Of a stretch of DNA of 64,000 nt, positions 11,301-24,229 are shown one piece after another; within the stretch, counting starts at the first letter, position 1, and every line of letters begins with the position of its first letter. The DNA is taken from NCBI RefSeq assembly GCF_027595985.1, contig NC_073302.1, forward strand, positions 9,550,966-9,614,965, written 5' to 3'. The DNA comes from Sorex araneus. Taxonomy: Eukaryota; Chordata; Mammalia; Eulipotyphla; Soricidae. The notes beneath the pieces are model-generated. The model ran no database searches. It saw only the letters and a list, made by a program, of their open reading frames with translations, and was not told the DNA's origin. A program made the position numbers and the translations under genes.

Positions 11301-11617
11301 TAAATTATTATAGGATTTCAAGGATTCCTGAGCTTGTCATTCCTACTCATTGATTTCTTGGAACCATCTATTTGGGGTATTAGGTTGAAATGTTTCATTT
11401 TAGCTTTATTTTTGGTTAATCTTCTGTGGTGAATCTCTGTTCCCTGAGAATGCTTCAGTTGTCCAAGCAAGCACTTCAGTTGTTTAAGCAAATCAAGAAC
11501 ATTATAAAAGAATGTGCCCCCTTTTTTTTTGGTGCATGTCATGCATGTCAAGGAACACTATGGAAATTAAAGAGAATTGTTTTTGAGGCCTTTACAGAGA
11601 TGAGCTCTAAAAAGAAT

Positions 11618-11775
11618 TTAGGGGCTGGAGCAATAGTACAGCAGTTAGAGTGCTTGTCTTGCATGCGGCTGACTAGGTTTCAATCTCCAGCATCCCATGT
11701 GGTCCTCTGAGCCCCTTCAGGAGTAACACCTGAGCACTCCTGTGTGTGACCCCCAAACAAGAAAAAAAAAAAGAG
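11618..11775 (+). mobile_element. tRNA-derived SINE, short type
   Basis: ggggctggagcaatagtaca through gtgtgtgacccccaaa and an A-rich tail. Shared with 37331-37490 in unit B. Confidence 0.9.
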
Positions 11776-12454
11776 GAAAAAGAAAAAGACTTGGTATTTT
11801 CCAGTGAAGGGCAAAATACTTGCACATGCAATTTGTTACGTGTAATATAATTCATGTAGCAGTAATCATTAAGTTAAATGGGAGAAGTAACTATTTATAA
11901 GAATTTGAAATTCGATAATTAAGTTTATTTAAAAAATTACCTCCCATTAGTGCTCAGGGAGCACTGTGGGCTGCTATTAGGGATGTACTGTGGGGTCAAT
12001 ACATTGGTGTTAGTCACTGAACCATTAGGCACAAACTAGACTACCTGACATTTCTTTGGGTCTTCGGGATTATACCCAAAGATGTTTTGCAGGTCATGTT
12101 GTATAGTGGGTTGAAACCTGATAACTCCTGTTTATCTCCCTGCCTTTGAAGTTCTGAGATCCTGTATTTTATCTCCACGTGTTCCTGAATTTTACCACTC
12201 ATTGTTGCCAAGTTTTTAGAAAAATCAGGATATGAAAGTTTCACAGAGTTTCCAGATATTTTACTTTTCATATATTCTTTATTAGGGTAGGTATATATTA
12301 GGATCCTTACTGATAACATGCAGTATAATAGCTAGCTTTAAGTACAAAATAGAGGAAGTTTCTATTTTGGAAGAAGAATTATAAATTATAAATTCTCCTT
12401 CTCACACTAGAGGGAGAATTTATAATTTGAGTTGGATCAAGAATGAATTTGTAA

Positions 12455-12627
12455 GGGGCTGGAGAGATAGCACAGCGGGTAGGGCGTTTGCCTTGCACTC
12501 GGCCGACCTGGTCAAATCCCAGCATCCCATATGGTCCCCTGAGCACGGCCAGGGGTAATTCCTGAGTGCAGAGCCAGGAGTAACCCCTGTGCATCACCAG
12601 GTGTGACCCAAAAAGCAAAAAAAATAA
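12455..12627 (+). mobile_element. tRNA-derived SINE, short type, with target-site duplication
   Basis: ggggctggagagatagcaca through gtgtgacccaaaaagcaaaa. Flanked by aagaatgaatttgtaa at 12439-12454 and 12628-12643. The corresponding region is deleted in unit B, so its age relative to the duplication cannot be read. Confidence 0.93.
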
Positions 12628-12639
12628 AAGAATGAATTT

Positions 12640-12764
12640 GTAAGTGTAAAATTTGGGGAAAACATTTGCACATAGGCATACAGCATATTTTTGTGTGTTG
12701 AATTTTTAGCTGACTACTTTTCTGTATTTAATTGTTCCTAAGAGTTCTTTATTGGACTCTATGT

Positions 12765-12809
<45 letters not shown>

Positions 12810-13160
12810 CATGACATCTGCAAATAATGGCAATTTGACTTCTTTTCCAATTTAGATCCCTTTGATATCTTTTTGTATCCTTTGTGCTTTTGCTAGTACT
12901 CCTAATACTATTTTGGATAAAAATTGAGAAACTTCTTTGCTTGTACTTGATCTCAGAGGAAATGCTTTTATTTCAGCTTTTCACATTGAAAATCATACTG
13001 GCTATCCTTTTGTTAAGGATGGCCAGTACTATCTTGAGGAGGGTATTTCCCACACTTATTTTTTGAGAGGTTTTAGCATGAATTAGTGTGGGATTTTGTC
13101 CAAAGCTTTTACTACAGTCATTAATATGATTAGAGTTTTTAATCTTTCTTTCAAAACTTG
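12640..13160 (-). mobile_element. old L1 ORF2 fragment
   Basis: On the plus strand it reads catgacatctgcaaataatgg, caatttgacttcttttcc, gaggagggtatttccc and attaatatgattagagtttt. These match the reverse complement of the mammalian L1 reverse transcriptase region. Only the last part (13073 onward) has a partner in unit B (38052 onward). It holds an (AT)n tract. Confidence 0.7.
12771..12807. repeat. (AT)n microsatellite
   Basis: About 18 alternating AT units. Simple repeat inside an old L1 fragment. Confidence 0.95.
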
Positions 13161-13645
13161 AGCACAAAATTTTCACATATTTTTCCCACCCACCTGTTCT
13201 CCCATTATTAACATATTATTCCAAATTGCACATGTTATAATAACACAGATACTGATGTCTTATTAATAACAGTTCATAGTTTACATTAGAGTTTACACTT
13301 TGTCTTTTAAGGAATTCAGGTTTTGAAAAATGTATATTGACATGTATCTACAGTCATAAGATCATACAAAATAGTGTCACTGATCTAAATATTCTCTTTA
13401 TGTATTCACTTTCTCTATCTGTATCTGAGACAACCACTGATCTTTCGACTCTCTCTATGGTTGCATTTTCCAGAAGCCATATAGTTATAATTTACAGTAT
13501 GGGGTCTTTTGGGGTCTTTTCAGATTGTATTCTCAAGACAACTCTGTAAAGAGTTTAGCAGTAAAAGTTATGTTCAATATATACATGCCTACTAATAGTC
13601 TTCTGTGAATATAATTTACACATACTTTTCATGCATGCAATATGT

Positions 13646-13972
13646 CTGATATGCCAAAAGCAGTAACAACAAATCTCACAATGGAGATGTTACTAGTGCC
13701 CGCTCGAGCAAATTGATGAACAATGGGACGACAGTGGTACAGTGCTACATAGAATAATAATAGGGAGATATTTGCCTCATCATTGGCATATAACATTAAA
13801 GTCATCTTTTTCCTTGGACAGAGGTAATTTTCCAAGAATGGAAGATAAAACTTGATCATTTATAAACTCAGCTAGGTAACAAGTCTCACAATGGAGACGT
13901 TACTGGTGCTGGCTCGAGCAAATTGTTGAACAATGGCATGGGACGACAGTGCTACAGTGCTACAGTGCAGGA
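13646..13972 (+). mobile_element. Two SINE tail fragments
   Basis: Two partial long-type SINE tails, 13648-13745 and 13880-13970, each with tctcacaatggaga, gctcgagcaaatt and gacgacagtg. The first begins abruptly at a deletion junction (aatatgtc joined to tgatatgcc); the matching unit B region has 1.08 kb more sequence. Confidence 0.85.
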
Positions 13973-14394
13973 ATTAAATTTATTTTTATTGATGTGTCAT
14001 AGTTTACAATAACTTTAAAGTAATTGATTTAAAATTAAAATTCTACTATAGCAATCCTTCCACCAGTGTTTTAAAATCACTGTACCTTTGTTCCCTGCTC
14101 CTGTATCCTTCACATCCCCTTAGTCACTTCAGTTCTGAATTATATTGATCATGTATCAGGTAACACTTTTAACGGAAAACAAATGATACTATATTAATGT
14201 ATTAGGGCAGAAGTTTTGGTTTTAATTCAGACATACTTAGTGTAAACTACTACACATAACTCTTGCCTGGGTTTTTTAATATTCTTCATAGCCATTCTTA
14301 ACAAACACGGAAAGGCTGAACCTCATATTGGAAATAGAAGGATCTCCCAAAATTATCTCATCACTAGGAAAGTCACTTTAAAATTTCTACTGTA

Positions 14395-14612
14395 ATCTGT
14401 ATTGCAATCCATAATGCCCAAAAGTAGAGAGAGAGTATGGGGAAAATTGTCTGCCATGGCAGCAGGGGGAGGGGGGATAGAGGGGTATACTGGGGACATT
14501 GGTGGTGGAGAATGTGTGCTGGTGGAGGGATGGGTGTTTGATCATTCTATGATTGTAATTAAAACATGAATGTTTGTAATGGTATCTCACAGTGAGTCAA
14601 TAAAAAAAAATT
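14395..14612 (+). mobile_element. L1 3'UTR remnant
   Basis: tctgtattgcaatccataatgc, a G-rich tract, gacattggtggtggagaatg, gggatgggtgtttgatcat and an A-rich tail. Same 3' end family as 62225-62455. Shared with 40440-40668 in unit B. Confidence 0.8.
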
Positions 14613-15399
14613 CTAGACTGTGACCATACTGTTTGACCAGTTAGCCATTTTCACATAGGAGATCAAATCAATTTAATCTTAATTGGATTTGAATTTAATT
14701 TAAATTCAGCATCAGACTCTAATCCCAGATCTACCACTCCATTTTCTTGGATCTTACAAAAACCATACAGGTTCAATGTGTGGCCAAGCCCACTCAAAAT
14801 AAGGAAACAGAACAGTAATGTATCCTATCACTATCACTCTGACTATAACTTGACAAATAAACTATAAGGATTCTTTCTAAAAATACAACAGTTTAGAAAA
14901 CCTATTTGAAATTAATGTTCCTCACAAAATACCTCAAATGTACTTCAAAATTAGGCACAGAGATACAATTTTTAAGTTACAGAATATATTTTTTGTTATT
15001 TGAAAAATAAAAAACTGGGCATCAAGGTTGTGATTGACTAAAACAACTAATAAGTAAAAACTACCCAACTGAATGAATGAATAAATAAACAAATTTTATG
15101 GAAAGTTTCAACCACAGAGAAAATGAAAGTTTGTATCACAGTGAACACAACAAGCAAAGGACAAAAACATTTTAGAAGAATCATTTGGAAGGCCATTTTA
15201 AATAAATCAATATTGAAGAAATATTTTAAATAAACCTTTCACATGGCACAAAAAGAAGAAGAAAAGTAACAGAGAAAATTATACAAACTAAAACATATCC
15301 CCAGGATGCCATGCCAAGATTCATCATGAAACAGAACTCATAGAAAAAATAATGTTCTTGTTGCATGTGCAGGATGGGCAGTTATAGGGCATAGAACGT
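14613..15399. other. 3' flank of OR gene 2, no gene seen
   Basis: AT-rich sequence downstream of the OR gene 2 stop codon, colinear with 40670-41509. It may contain the 3' untranslated part of the gene, but I find no clear poly(A) site. Confidence 0.5.
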
Positions 15400-16341
15400 T
15401 CATCGTGGTGAAAATATTGCTTTGCTTAGCAAATTTCTCAGAGCTCCTTTCATATCCCGATTCCTCAGACTGTAGATAAAGGGGTTTAACATGGGTGTGA
15501 CCAGAGTGTACATTACAGCAACAGCAACATCCTTCTCATTGGAAGTATTCGATGAGGGGAAAAAGTAGAGTCCAATAATTGATCCATAGTAGAGAGAAAC
15601 TACAGTGAGGTGTGACCCACATGTAGAAAAGGCTTTGAATCTTCCCTTTGCAGAGGGGGTCTTCAGGATGGTGGCCCCAATGCGACCGTAAGAGACCAGG
15701 ATGCATATGAACGGTACAGTGATCACGACTGTGCCTACAGTAAAGATAGCCAGGTCATTGACTGTGGTGTCTGAGGTGGACAGCTTAAGGAAGGCAGAGA
15801 GGTCACAGAAGTAGTGGGGGACAACGTTGTCTCCACAGAAAGAGAGCCGGATCAGAAGCAGGGAATGGAAAAGGGCAGCAGCACTAGATAGACCCCAGGA
15901 CACAGTGACCAGTAGGATACACAGACTCTGATTCATGATGGTGGTGTAGTGGAGAGGGTGACAGATGGCCACATACCTGTCATAGGCCATGGAGGTGAGA
16001 AGGAAGCTGTCCAAAATCCCAAAACATAAGAAGAAATACACCTGAGATACGCACCCAGCATAAGAGATGGATTGGCTCTGTGTCTGCATATTAAAGAGCA
16101 TCTTTGGGGCTGTCACTGAAGTGAAAGAGACGTCAGTGAGAGCCAGGTGGCTGAGGAAGAAGTACATGGGGGTGTGGAGGTGGGAGTCCAGCCTGATGAG
16201 CAGGATGATGAGCAGGTTCCCCAGCACGGTGGTCAGGTACATGGACAGGAAAAGGGCATAATATAGGTCCTGTTTCTCTGTCCAGCTGGGGAGCCCCAAG
16301 AGGATGAACTCGGATGCACAGCTCTGGTTTTCCATCTTCAT
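15400..16341 (-). CDS. OR1J-like: Olfactory receptor, OR1J-like (OR gene 2)
   Basis: Intact 313-aa odorant receptor, seven-transmembrane, partner of OR gene 4 in the duplicated unit. Visible: NQS glycosylation site at residue 5, [40 protein letters not shown] and [12 protein letters not shown]. Cys97, Cys169 and Cys179 are present; residue 189 is Thr instead of the usual Cys. Acceptor ctttcgtatccag ends 12 bp before the ATG (exon starts at 16353). About 27 residues differ from OR gene 4, and 15 of these fall in residues 101-160 (TM3-TM4). There gene 2 looks like OR gene 1 (SQVYFFL, FGxLDS, SWGLS) whereas gene 4 reads [15 protein letters not shown] gene-conversion tract is likely. Arg234 in KGRFKAF replaces the Ile of the other copies. 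Subfamily assignment from memory of OR1J proteins. Confidence 0.95.
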   Translation of the reverse strand: MKMENQSCASEFILLGLPSWTEKQDLYYALFLSMYLTTVLGNLLIILLIRLDSHLHTPMYFFLSHLALTDVSFTSVTAPKMLFNMQTQSQSISYAGCVSQVYFFLCFGILDSFLLTSMAYDRYVAICHPLHYTTIMNQSLCILLVTVSWGLSSAAALFHSLLLIRLSFCGDNVVPHYFCDLSAFLKLSTSDTTVNDLAIFTVGTVVITVPFICILVSYGRIGATILKTPSAKGRFKAFSTCGSHLTVVSLYYGSIIGLYFFPSSNTSNEKDVAVAVMYTLVTPMLNPFIYSLRNRDMKGALRNLLSKAIFSPR

Positions 16342-16353
16342 CGTCTTTGATTT

Positions 16354-17730
16354 CTGGATACGAAAGAGAGATGATGTTGCGGAAGGATGAGAAGTCTATC
16401 CCAGAACATAGTATGGTTTTAGACAAATCTGGTCATCTTTTTATTTTAACCATTCTGGATCATCTTTTGGTCTCAGGAATGGCAAGCTTTGGTCTGACAT
16501 CAAAGTATTCTGTGTCCAGCTGGAATCAAGAAATCTCTGTCATAGAAACTATAAAATATCGGAAAATTCAAATTAAAGCATGAGTAGATTCAGAGTTCAT
16601 CATTAACATCTGAGATTAGGATATTTGAGTGCAAAGATAAGTCAGAAATATCTACTTAATGTGATAGACATGCTCATTGTCTATAATCCCCTCCTTCAAT
16701 TTTCCTCTGACTCTCGTCCTAAGGGTTAGCTCATGTTCTATTTCCAAGGATTTTACTATAAGAGACGGCACACTGGAGTCTTTTGGATAGCCTCACATCA
16801 AAATTTGGAGACTTGGTGGAACCATTCTTTGCAATTGCTCCCAGAAAAGGCAGTAGTAACAAGAATATCAGCCAAAAATGTGAAAGATCTGGCAACATAC
16901 TTTGTAATATTGTTATTAGTTAATTCTTTCCACTTCTCCACATTTGCAATTTCTCTCCATTTGTCCTTTTGGGTACAGGGAATTATTAGCTATTTTATTT
17001 AAATTTCTCTTTGGCTTTAAATTTAAAGTTATATTTTTGTTTATAAATAAATTGATATTTATTATCGTGATTTAGGTAACAGATTTGCATTTGTCTTCAC
17101 ATGTATGGTTTTCATGTAATGCTACATCACTTGCACTCCACCACTAGCAAAGTACACAGAAACCCCCCCCACACACGTCTTTGTGTTACAGTATCATCCT
17201 TCATCACCCCTCTCTTTTTTCCCCCATTTAAAAGAAATGAGACAGGACTTATGCCAGTTATTCCTAATTAATTTTTATTTTCTAACTGTTTTACATCCTA
17301 ACAGCATAATTTATTTCTTTTCTTGATATAAGCTACTCATGTGTTTGTCCACATATAAGTGACAAAAATAATAGGAATTTTTAAAAAGTCATCATGATAG
17401 CACTCATCATTTCCATTGGAACTTTTTCCATGCTACCACTTCTTTCAACTTAAGTGGAGTCAATTCAACAGTCCTTGCATTATTCAGTTCCTACCACAGA
17501 AGTCATGTGCAGTGTTGCTAATTATCATCACAAATCAGTCACTCACAATTAACATGCTGACTCTGATGGAAATTTTGTGGCCTTTAATGTCCATTATAGT
17601 AATTTTTTATTAATAATCTTTATATGTCATTTTCGCATCAGATATATCTGTAAAATAAATTCTTAGAAATAACTTTGGATGACAGACAAATTTTCATTGA
17701 TATTATTAAATAAACATTATATGTTAATAC
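16354..17730. other. OR gene 2 upstream intron/flank, no gene seen
   Basis: AT-rich, no credible ORF or RNA gene. Colinear with 42464-44180. It probably belongs to the intron between an unidentified first exon and the coding exon. Contains a short C-rich tract at 17162-17170. Confidence 0.5.
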
Positions 17731-17749
17731 TCTGTTCTTAAGGATTTTT

Positions 17750-17917
17750 TTTTTCTTTTTGGGTCACACCCGGCAATGCACAGGGGTTACCTCCTGGCTT
17801 TGCACTCAGGAGTTACTCTTGGCGGTGCTCAGGGGACCATATGGGATGCTGGGAATCGAACCTGGGTCAGCCGCATGCAAGGCAAACGCCCTACCTGCTG
17901 TGCTATCGCTCCAGCCC
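17750..17917 (-). mobile_element. tRNA-derived SINE, unit A-specific
   Basis: Minus-strand short SINE. Direct repeat ctgttcttaaggattttt at 17732-17749 and 17918-17935. Unit B near 44172-44190 has the unoccupied site, so insertion followed the duplication. Confidence 0.95.
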
Positions 17918-18109
17918 CTGTTCTTAAGGATTTTTATATGTACTTTGAATATTAAAAGTCTTCTGCATGAAAGAAAAAAAAATGGAATTTCTAATTAAGG
18001 ATTTAGAGAGGGCAGGACTCTGATAGTTGAGGGACAGGAAAAAAAGAATCAGGGCATGGTCACCATGGGAAATCTCTGAGCTTGGAGAATTAGCTATGAG
18101 GAAAATTAT

Positions 18110-19000
18110 GTATGTGTTTTTCTGTCAAAATGGAAAGGTTTGATCTTATTTTCAAAGTAACTGAGCACCCACAGAAAGATTTAAGTGAGGTTATGAAAAA
18201 AATAATTAAAATATTACATTGGTTACTTTGTCCACATAGCAAAGACACAAAACAGCAAATCAATAATGCTGCTAGGAGGCTGTTATACTGTTAGTTCAGG
18301 TATATGGTGACGTCTACTTACCCTTGAACTAGAGGTGAAGATAGAGACACATATAATTACAACTTTGGGATAAACTATGGGGAATGAACAATACAATGCA
18401 GGTTTAAAGAAGAGCAAGAGAGTATTAGAAGCTCAACCAAAACATAATTCCATGTGGTAATATCTGTAGACCTCAGAATGACAAATAGCAAAGCTATACA
18501 ATACCACCATAGTACACTGTATATGCATATACACACGAATACACTCAACATATATACACACAAAATCTCACTGCTGAAGGTGATTCTCCTGTTCCTCCAC
18601 TGCCTATGAGGTAATTAGGTAAACATAATACCTGAAGCTATGAATCATGGGCAAGTTCTTCATTTTTATCTAGAAGCCAAAGTGAAGCAGACAGAGTCTC
18701 TGAGAGGCTTAATGATACATTGCAGAAGGAAGAATTGTCAGTTCAAAACCAAGAAAGATAGATATATCAAAGTATACTTGTTTACAACTGCTGAGCAATC
18801 AGTGGGAATTCTAAATTTATAATCATTGAGAAGACTCTGGGGAACAGCTCCCCCATCTAAGCTTCAAACTAAACAAAGAGGAGACAAATAATTACTTCAT
18901 TCCCATTGGTTCCCTTGAGATAACCGTTTGTTGGTACTAGGCAATAGAGAATTCATCCTTGAAAACTCTGCTAGGAGTTTTGTGTTTCACAAGTATTTTC
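18110..19000 (-). promoter_or_regulatory. Candidate upstream/promoter module of OR gene 2
   Basis: Diverged copy of the block at 10380-11300, sharing gagcacccacagaaag, ctagaagcc, gaagactctggggaacagc and a degenerate EBF-like site ttcccttgagata at 18910-18922. Lies 1.8-2.7 kb upstream of the OR gene 2 ATG. Regulatory role inferred from recurrence. Confidence 0.35.
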
Positions 19001-19079
19001 CCATTTCAGTTACCTCTAGGAAAACTGGGATTCAGTGTGAATAATACCATGCAAAACTCAGTCCTTTAAACCAGTTCTC

Positions 19080-19280
19080 AGGTTCTATAGAACTGAGCTT
19101 AGCACATCAGGGAGAGTTGGAATTGGGGGGTGGAAAAGTTCAAGGGGGGCCCTGAGACAAAGATAGAGGGCATTGGACTCTGGTGAGGACATGTGGAACT
19201 GGAATGTTATATGCATAGACTATAACATTGACAGTATTGTAAATCATGGTGGCTAAAATAAAATCTTTAATTTTTGAAAA
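19080..19280 (+). mobile_element. old retroelement 3' end
   Basis: gggaattgggg-type G-rich stretch, then gacatgtggaactggaatg, ttgtaaatcatggtggctaa and aataaaatcttt. Resembles a decayed L1/retroelement 3' end. Shared with 45350-45540 in unit B. Confidence 0.45.
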
Positions 19281-19984
19281 AGAACAGTAAAAATGGAGGT
19301 TGACTGAGATAATCTATTTCTCTTTTTATTCTTGTGTCTCAAACTATTGCAAGAAAAAAAGAAATATTCTAATGCTTTCACCATCTAAACAAAATGATGA
19401 AGGAATTTATATTCTATCACCACAATTAGACTCAGCACAATGGAAAATAATTTCCATAAATGTTGATCTATTGCCTACCAGCTATAAAATGAACTTCTTT
19501 TGGTAGAAATTTATTATAGTTCTACAGTTAACAAGTCTACTTTGCTGAATTCAAGAGCTGAAAAGACTTTTCTCTCAAAATTGGAAACCCAATGGATTCC
19601 TTGTACTACAAACATCAAGATAAAAGTCAAATCCACATTGCTACAAGATTTATTAAATGGTATTTTCAAAGTATCTCTTTGGATCACAAAATATTGTTAC
19701 TCTACTTCCAGGTTCTAGATGTTATTTTCTAGACCTATATCTTTATACCCTCTACTGTGCAAGTTTCTACTTACTGTTCAAGACCTGCTTCAAATCTTAC
19801 CTGTAATACATTATAGTTTAATAACAAGATACATAGATATATACAACAAAATCTAAAAATTGGCAAAATTAGATGAAAAAAAGTATAAAAGAAACTCAGA
19901 TGGACTAATAATCACTAAAATGATGGTCAAGGAGGGTCATGGGCCCTTTGTTAGTGGTGTTGCAGTAACTTTGAATATTGACAA

Positions 19985-21480
19985 ATGGGTTTTTTAAAAC
20001 TTTATTTGAACACATGGTTTATGAAGCTTTCCATAATACAGTTCTTTAGGGCATTCAATGTTCCTGGTGCCCGCCCGCGGCAGCGGGACAGGTCGGAGCA
20101 CCCCAGCCCCGCCGGGCAGGTCCCAGTCATTCATTCGCCCACCGCGCCTGATCCCGCCCTCCCGTGTCTGAACAGGTTAGGAGCGTGTCCTCTCATTTGG
20201 GGTGTGGCCTCAAAAGTGGGCGTGGCCTCTTTCTGGAGCACAGGCCGCGAATGCCGCCGCAGATATTTTTCCTACCATTCCATGCATTGTCCTTTGGCCA
20301 CAATTGATTGAACCCATTCCTCCGAAGAACTCCCTCATCATCTTAGTTACTATATGTTAATATTCAACTAACCTAGCCTATCCTAACTTCACAAAAACTG
20401 TCAATGAATACATCAACTTGCACCGAAAAGTACTTTGTCAAAAAAGCATAGCCAAAAATCTTCAGTGGAGGTTCCTCCCAAGCTAACGAGAGCTCCAGAT
20501 AGCAAAGCCCATAACAACATGAAGAAACTGAGAAAATCCCCACCACTAGGAGAGAGCCAAGAAAATATCTCACTAACCTCAGCAGCGACCTCCCAGAAAT
20601 ACACCCTCCTCTCAGATAGAGAATTCAGAGAGGAAATTGTGAGGATGATTCACGAACTCAACACAACTATGGAACGAACATCCAATAAATTAAGGGAGGA
20701 TATGGATGCAGCGTTGGAACGCTCCACCAAGATAATCCAGGAAGAAATGAGAGCAGAAATTTCAAAGCTACGAACAGAAGTCACACAACTAAAAGAATCA
20801 GTAGATGAAATAGGGCATTCAATGTTCCAACACCAATCCCACCACCAGTGTGACCTTCCTTCTACCACTGACTCCAACCCCAAGCCTGCCTCTTAGCAGG
20901 TACAAAATAATTTATTTTGTATTTCTCTGTTACAACAAAATAGTAAATGGAACAATAAAAATTATTTCAGTAAAAAAATATCAAAATATCAAAAAATAGT
21001 TCATAGGTGCCCTCAACAGTAGAATGGCTACAGTTGAAGACAGAATCAGTGATCTTGAAGATGAGCTGTAGAAAGCTTACAGACAACAACAAATAATGGC
21101 AAAAGACCTCAAAATGGCTTAAGAGCGAATGAGTCCTAGGAGATGACCTCAAGAGGAACAACATAAGAATGATTGGAGTACCAGAAGCACAGTTAAAGAC
21201 ATCATTGCTAAGAAATTCCCAGAAGTGGAGAAGGCAGGCATCCAGATCCAAGTAGCCCAAAGGGCACCAGCAAAAAGGGACCCTAATAAAAAGACTCCAA
21301 GGCAGATCATAGTCAGAATGTTGGATGCTGTGGATAGAGACACAATACGGCAAGCAGCAAGGTCAAAGAAGGAAATCACATACAAAGGAGCACCCCTTAG
21401 ATTTACAGAAGACCTATCAAACCCTCCAAGCTTGAAGACAATGGTGGGACATAACCAAAAAATAATTCAGTAAAAGAAAT
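19985..21480 (+). mobile_element. L1 5' half (5'UTR and ORF1), split by a repeat segment
   Basis: 20065-20430 is a GC-rich L1 5'UTR-like region. 20435-20812 reads as an ORF1 N-terminal coiled-coil frame (REFREEIVRMIHELNTTMER, EISKLRTEVTQLKESVDEI). The frame resumes at 21006 as GALNSRMATVEDRISDLEDEL, then RNNIRMIGVPEA, KAGIQIQVAQRAP and YKGAPLRFTEDLS. Between them, 20813-21005 is a foreign piece (cattcaatgttccaacacc onward) continuous with the sequence left of the L1. The 18-bp repeat tagggcattcaatgttcc occurs at 20047-20064 and 20811-20828. Unit B (46290-46600) lacks the 5'UTR and ORF1 N-terminus and also 21005-21350. Stops at 21069 and elsewhere show that it is dead. Confidence 0.8.
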
Positions 21481-21494
21481 TTGTTTAAAATGCT

Positions 21495-22377
<883 letters not shown>

Positions 22378-22379
22378 AA

Positions 22380-23815
22380 AAAAATATTTTATCTCACAAT
22401 GGTGGTATTAAAGTCATTGGCTGAGGACTTACTGAGCAGCCTTTTGTGTTACTGTTTTTGCTTATTGAACTTAGTGGGTGTTTATTCTATTTCCCATTCA
22501 ACTTGCTGGGCTCCTACTGGGCTGTCAGTATTGTAGAATTTGGAGACAACACCATAAATTTTAACACTACTGTAGCCTTATTAGCTAAACCATGGGGGAA
22601 ATTATGGTCAGCTTAAAAAATTGGAAAGATCAAATTGAAGCATAAATACTCTTCTATTTTATATTTATAATTTATTCTAAGTTGGTGCTGATGCTGGAAC
22701 AGGTACAGAAGCCTCTTCTCACTCTTGAGCTGGTCATCGAGCAGATTCTGGAGAGACCACTGAGTGATTAAGACAAAGGCTGACCCACACAAATGGATTT
22801 CCATGTATCTTTCCAAAGTCAGACAACTTCACATTGCTCTTAAGAGAAATACCAGCCCATGACCCCAGCGAGGAGAACTCACACACTGCAATTCACCACC
22901 AGTGATCTGAGATTTTTCTTTGTAATGGTACAACACCAGGTATGGAGACTTCCTCCCTTGCCCCTTTATTACGCTCATAAACACGCACTTAAGCCTCAAG
23001 CCAACACTTTCTGCCTATTCATTGGGTTGTGTGTTCCCCAAAGGGGCTGGTGTTCTTGCTTCAACCCAGGTAGAGAGTGTCACATACAGGTATCATACAG
23101 GTAATGGTTTCTTCAAAATAGCTTGGGAGTGGCATAAATACTCCGGAATAATGGTCTATTAAAGGGGTTTAAGACAAGGAGATGGACTAAAATAGGTGGG
23201 TGAGTGGTAGGCAGGCAGATTGAAGCAGGCAGACAGGTGGATAGGGAAGGGTCCCCCATGACAATGCGTCCTTGGGAAGTAATAAAAATTAACTAGCCCT
23301 GAGTCTGCCAGGACCCACCTCATGGACACAGGAACTAACACCTGATAAGACATTTACCTGGCGCTAAAAAGACCCAGAGAAGGCTGAACCCTACTCTGAG
23401 AGAAGCTCCAACAGAAACAAAGGCCAGAAAAAGAATATCAAAGAAAACCAGCATCTTTTCCCAGACACACCCCTTGGCCACCACACCCTTGCAGCAGACT
23501 CTTGCCTAAGGAAGAAAGCCCTACATGGGAGAAGCCCTGTAAGCAAAGGTAGCGTGTGTATAAGCTGCCTGAGCAGGTGCTGCTGTCAAGAACATAGGCT
23601 GCCAAAACACCTCCCCTCTAGAGCTGTATTTCTAATACCTAATTTGGGGATTTGTTCTGGGTCTATCTCTCTACTCTGGACCACTCTGGAGAATCCTGTG
23701 TTCTCTCTTGAATACATTACCCTCTCTCGCTCTCTCTCTCTCCTCCCCTCCCTTTTCTCCCCCTTTCCTCAGAACTTCCAAATAAAACCTTTTTTTTTTT
23801 TAAACTTTACCATTA
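22380..23815. other. Intergenic stretch largely missing from unit B
   Basis: No gene recognised. The part up to about 23507 is absent from unit B because of a roughly 1.8-kb deletion there. From 23508 (ggaagaaagcccta) homology with 46848 resumes. 23724-23760 is a CT-rich stretch; its unit B counterpart (47228-47265) is a purer (CT)n. Confidence 0.6.
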
Positions 23816-23819
23816 ATTT

Positions 23820-23962
23820 CACGGCAGAGCCTGGCAAGCTCCGTGTGGCGTATTCAATATGCCAAAAACAGAAACATCAAGTCTCACAATGGAAACATTA
23901 CTGGTGCCAGCTCGAGCAAATCTATGAGCAATGGGATGACAGTGCTACAGTGCTACAGTTAA
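23820..23962 (+). mobile_element. SINE long-type 3' portion
   Basis: cggcagagcctggcaagctc, caatatgccaaaaacagaaac, tctcacaatggaaac, gctcgagcaaat and gacagtgctacagtgct. The tRNA-like head is missing. Shared with 47340-47485. Confidence 0.85.
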
Positions 23963-24229
23963 TCTACTCCTGAAATTCTTTTCTGAGAGGTGAACGTGAT
24001 GGATTTGAAAGGCCTGCATAGGGTCTTAGACTGACCTTCTTTCCTGCAAAGAGCAAGGCTCCCAGCAGACCAGGGACTCTTAGAAGTCTTAGATTTCCCC
24101 AGAAGTCCTCAAGGTGGCAGAAGTGTACAGAGAGAAAGCAGTAAATGTTCTTGGGGCTTCTGCCTCTCTCATCTCTACTTCACATAATTGTCTTAAAAAA
24201 ATAGAATAGGGTGGGAGGAAAAATACTGC

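Noticed and set aside
20435-20896. 153-codon ORF as a host coiled-coil gene
   Set aside because: Sequence and position after a GC-rich 5'UTR identify it as the N-terminal part of L1 ORF1.
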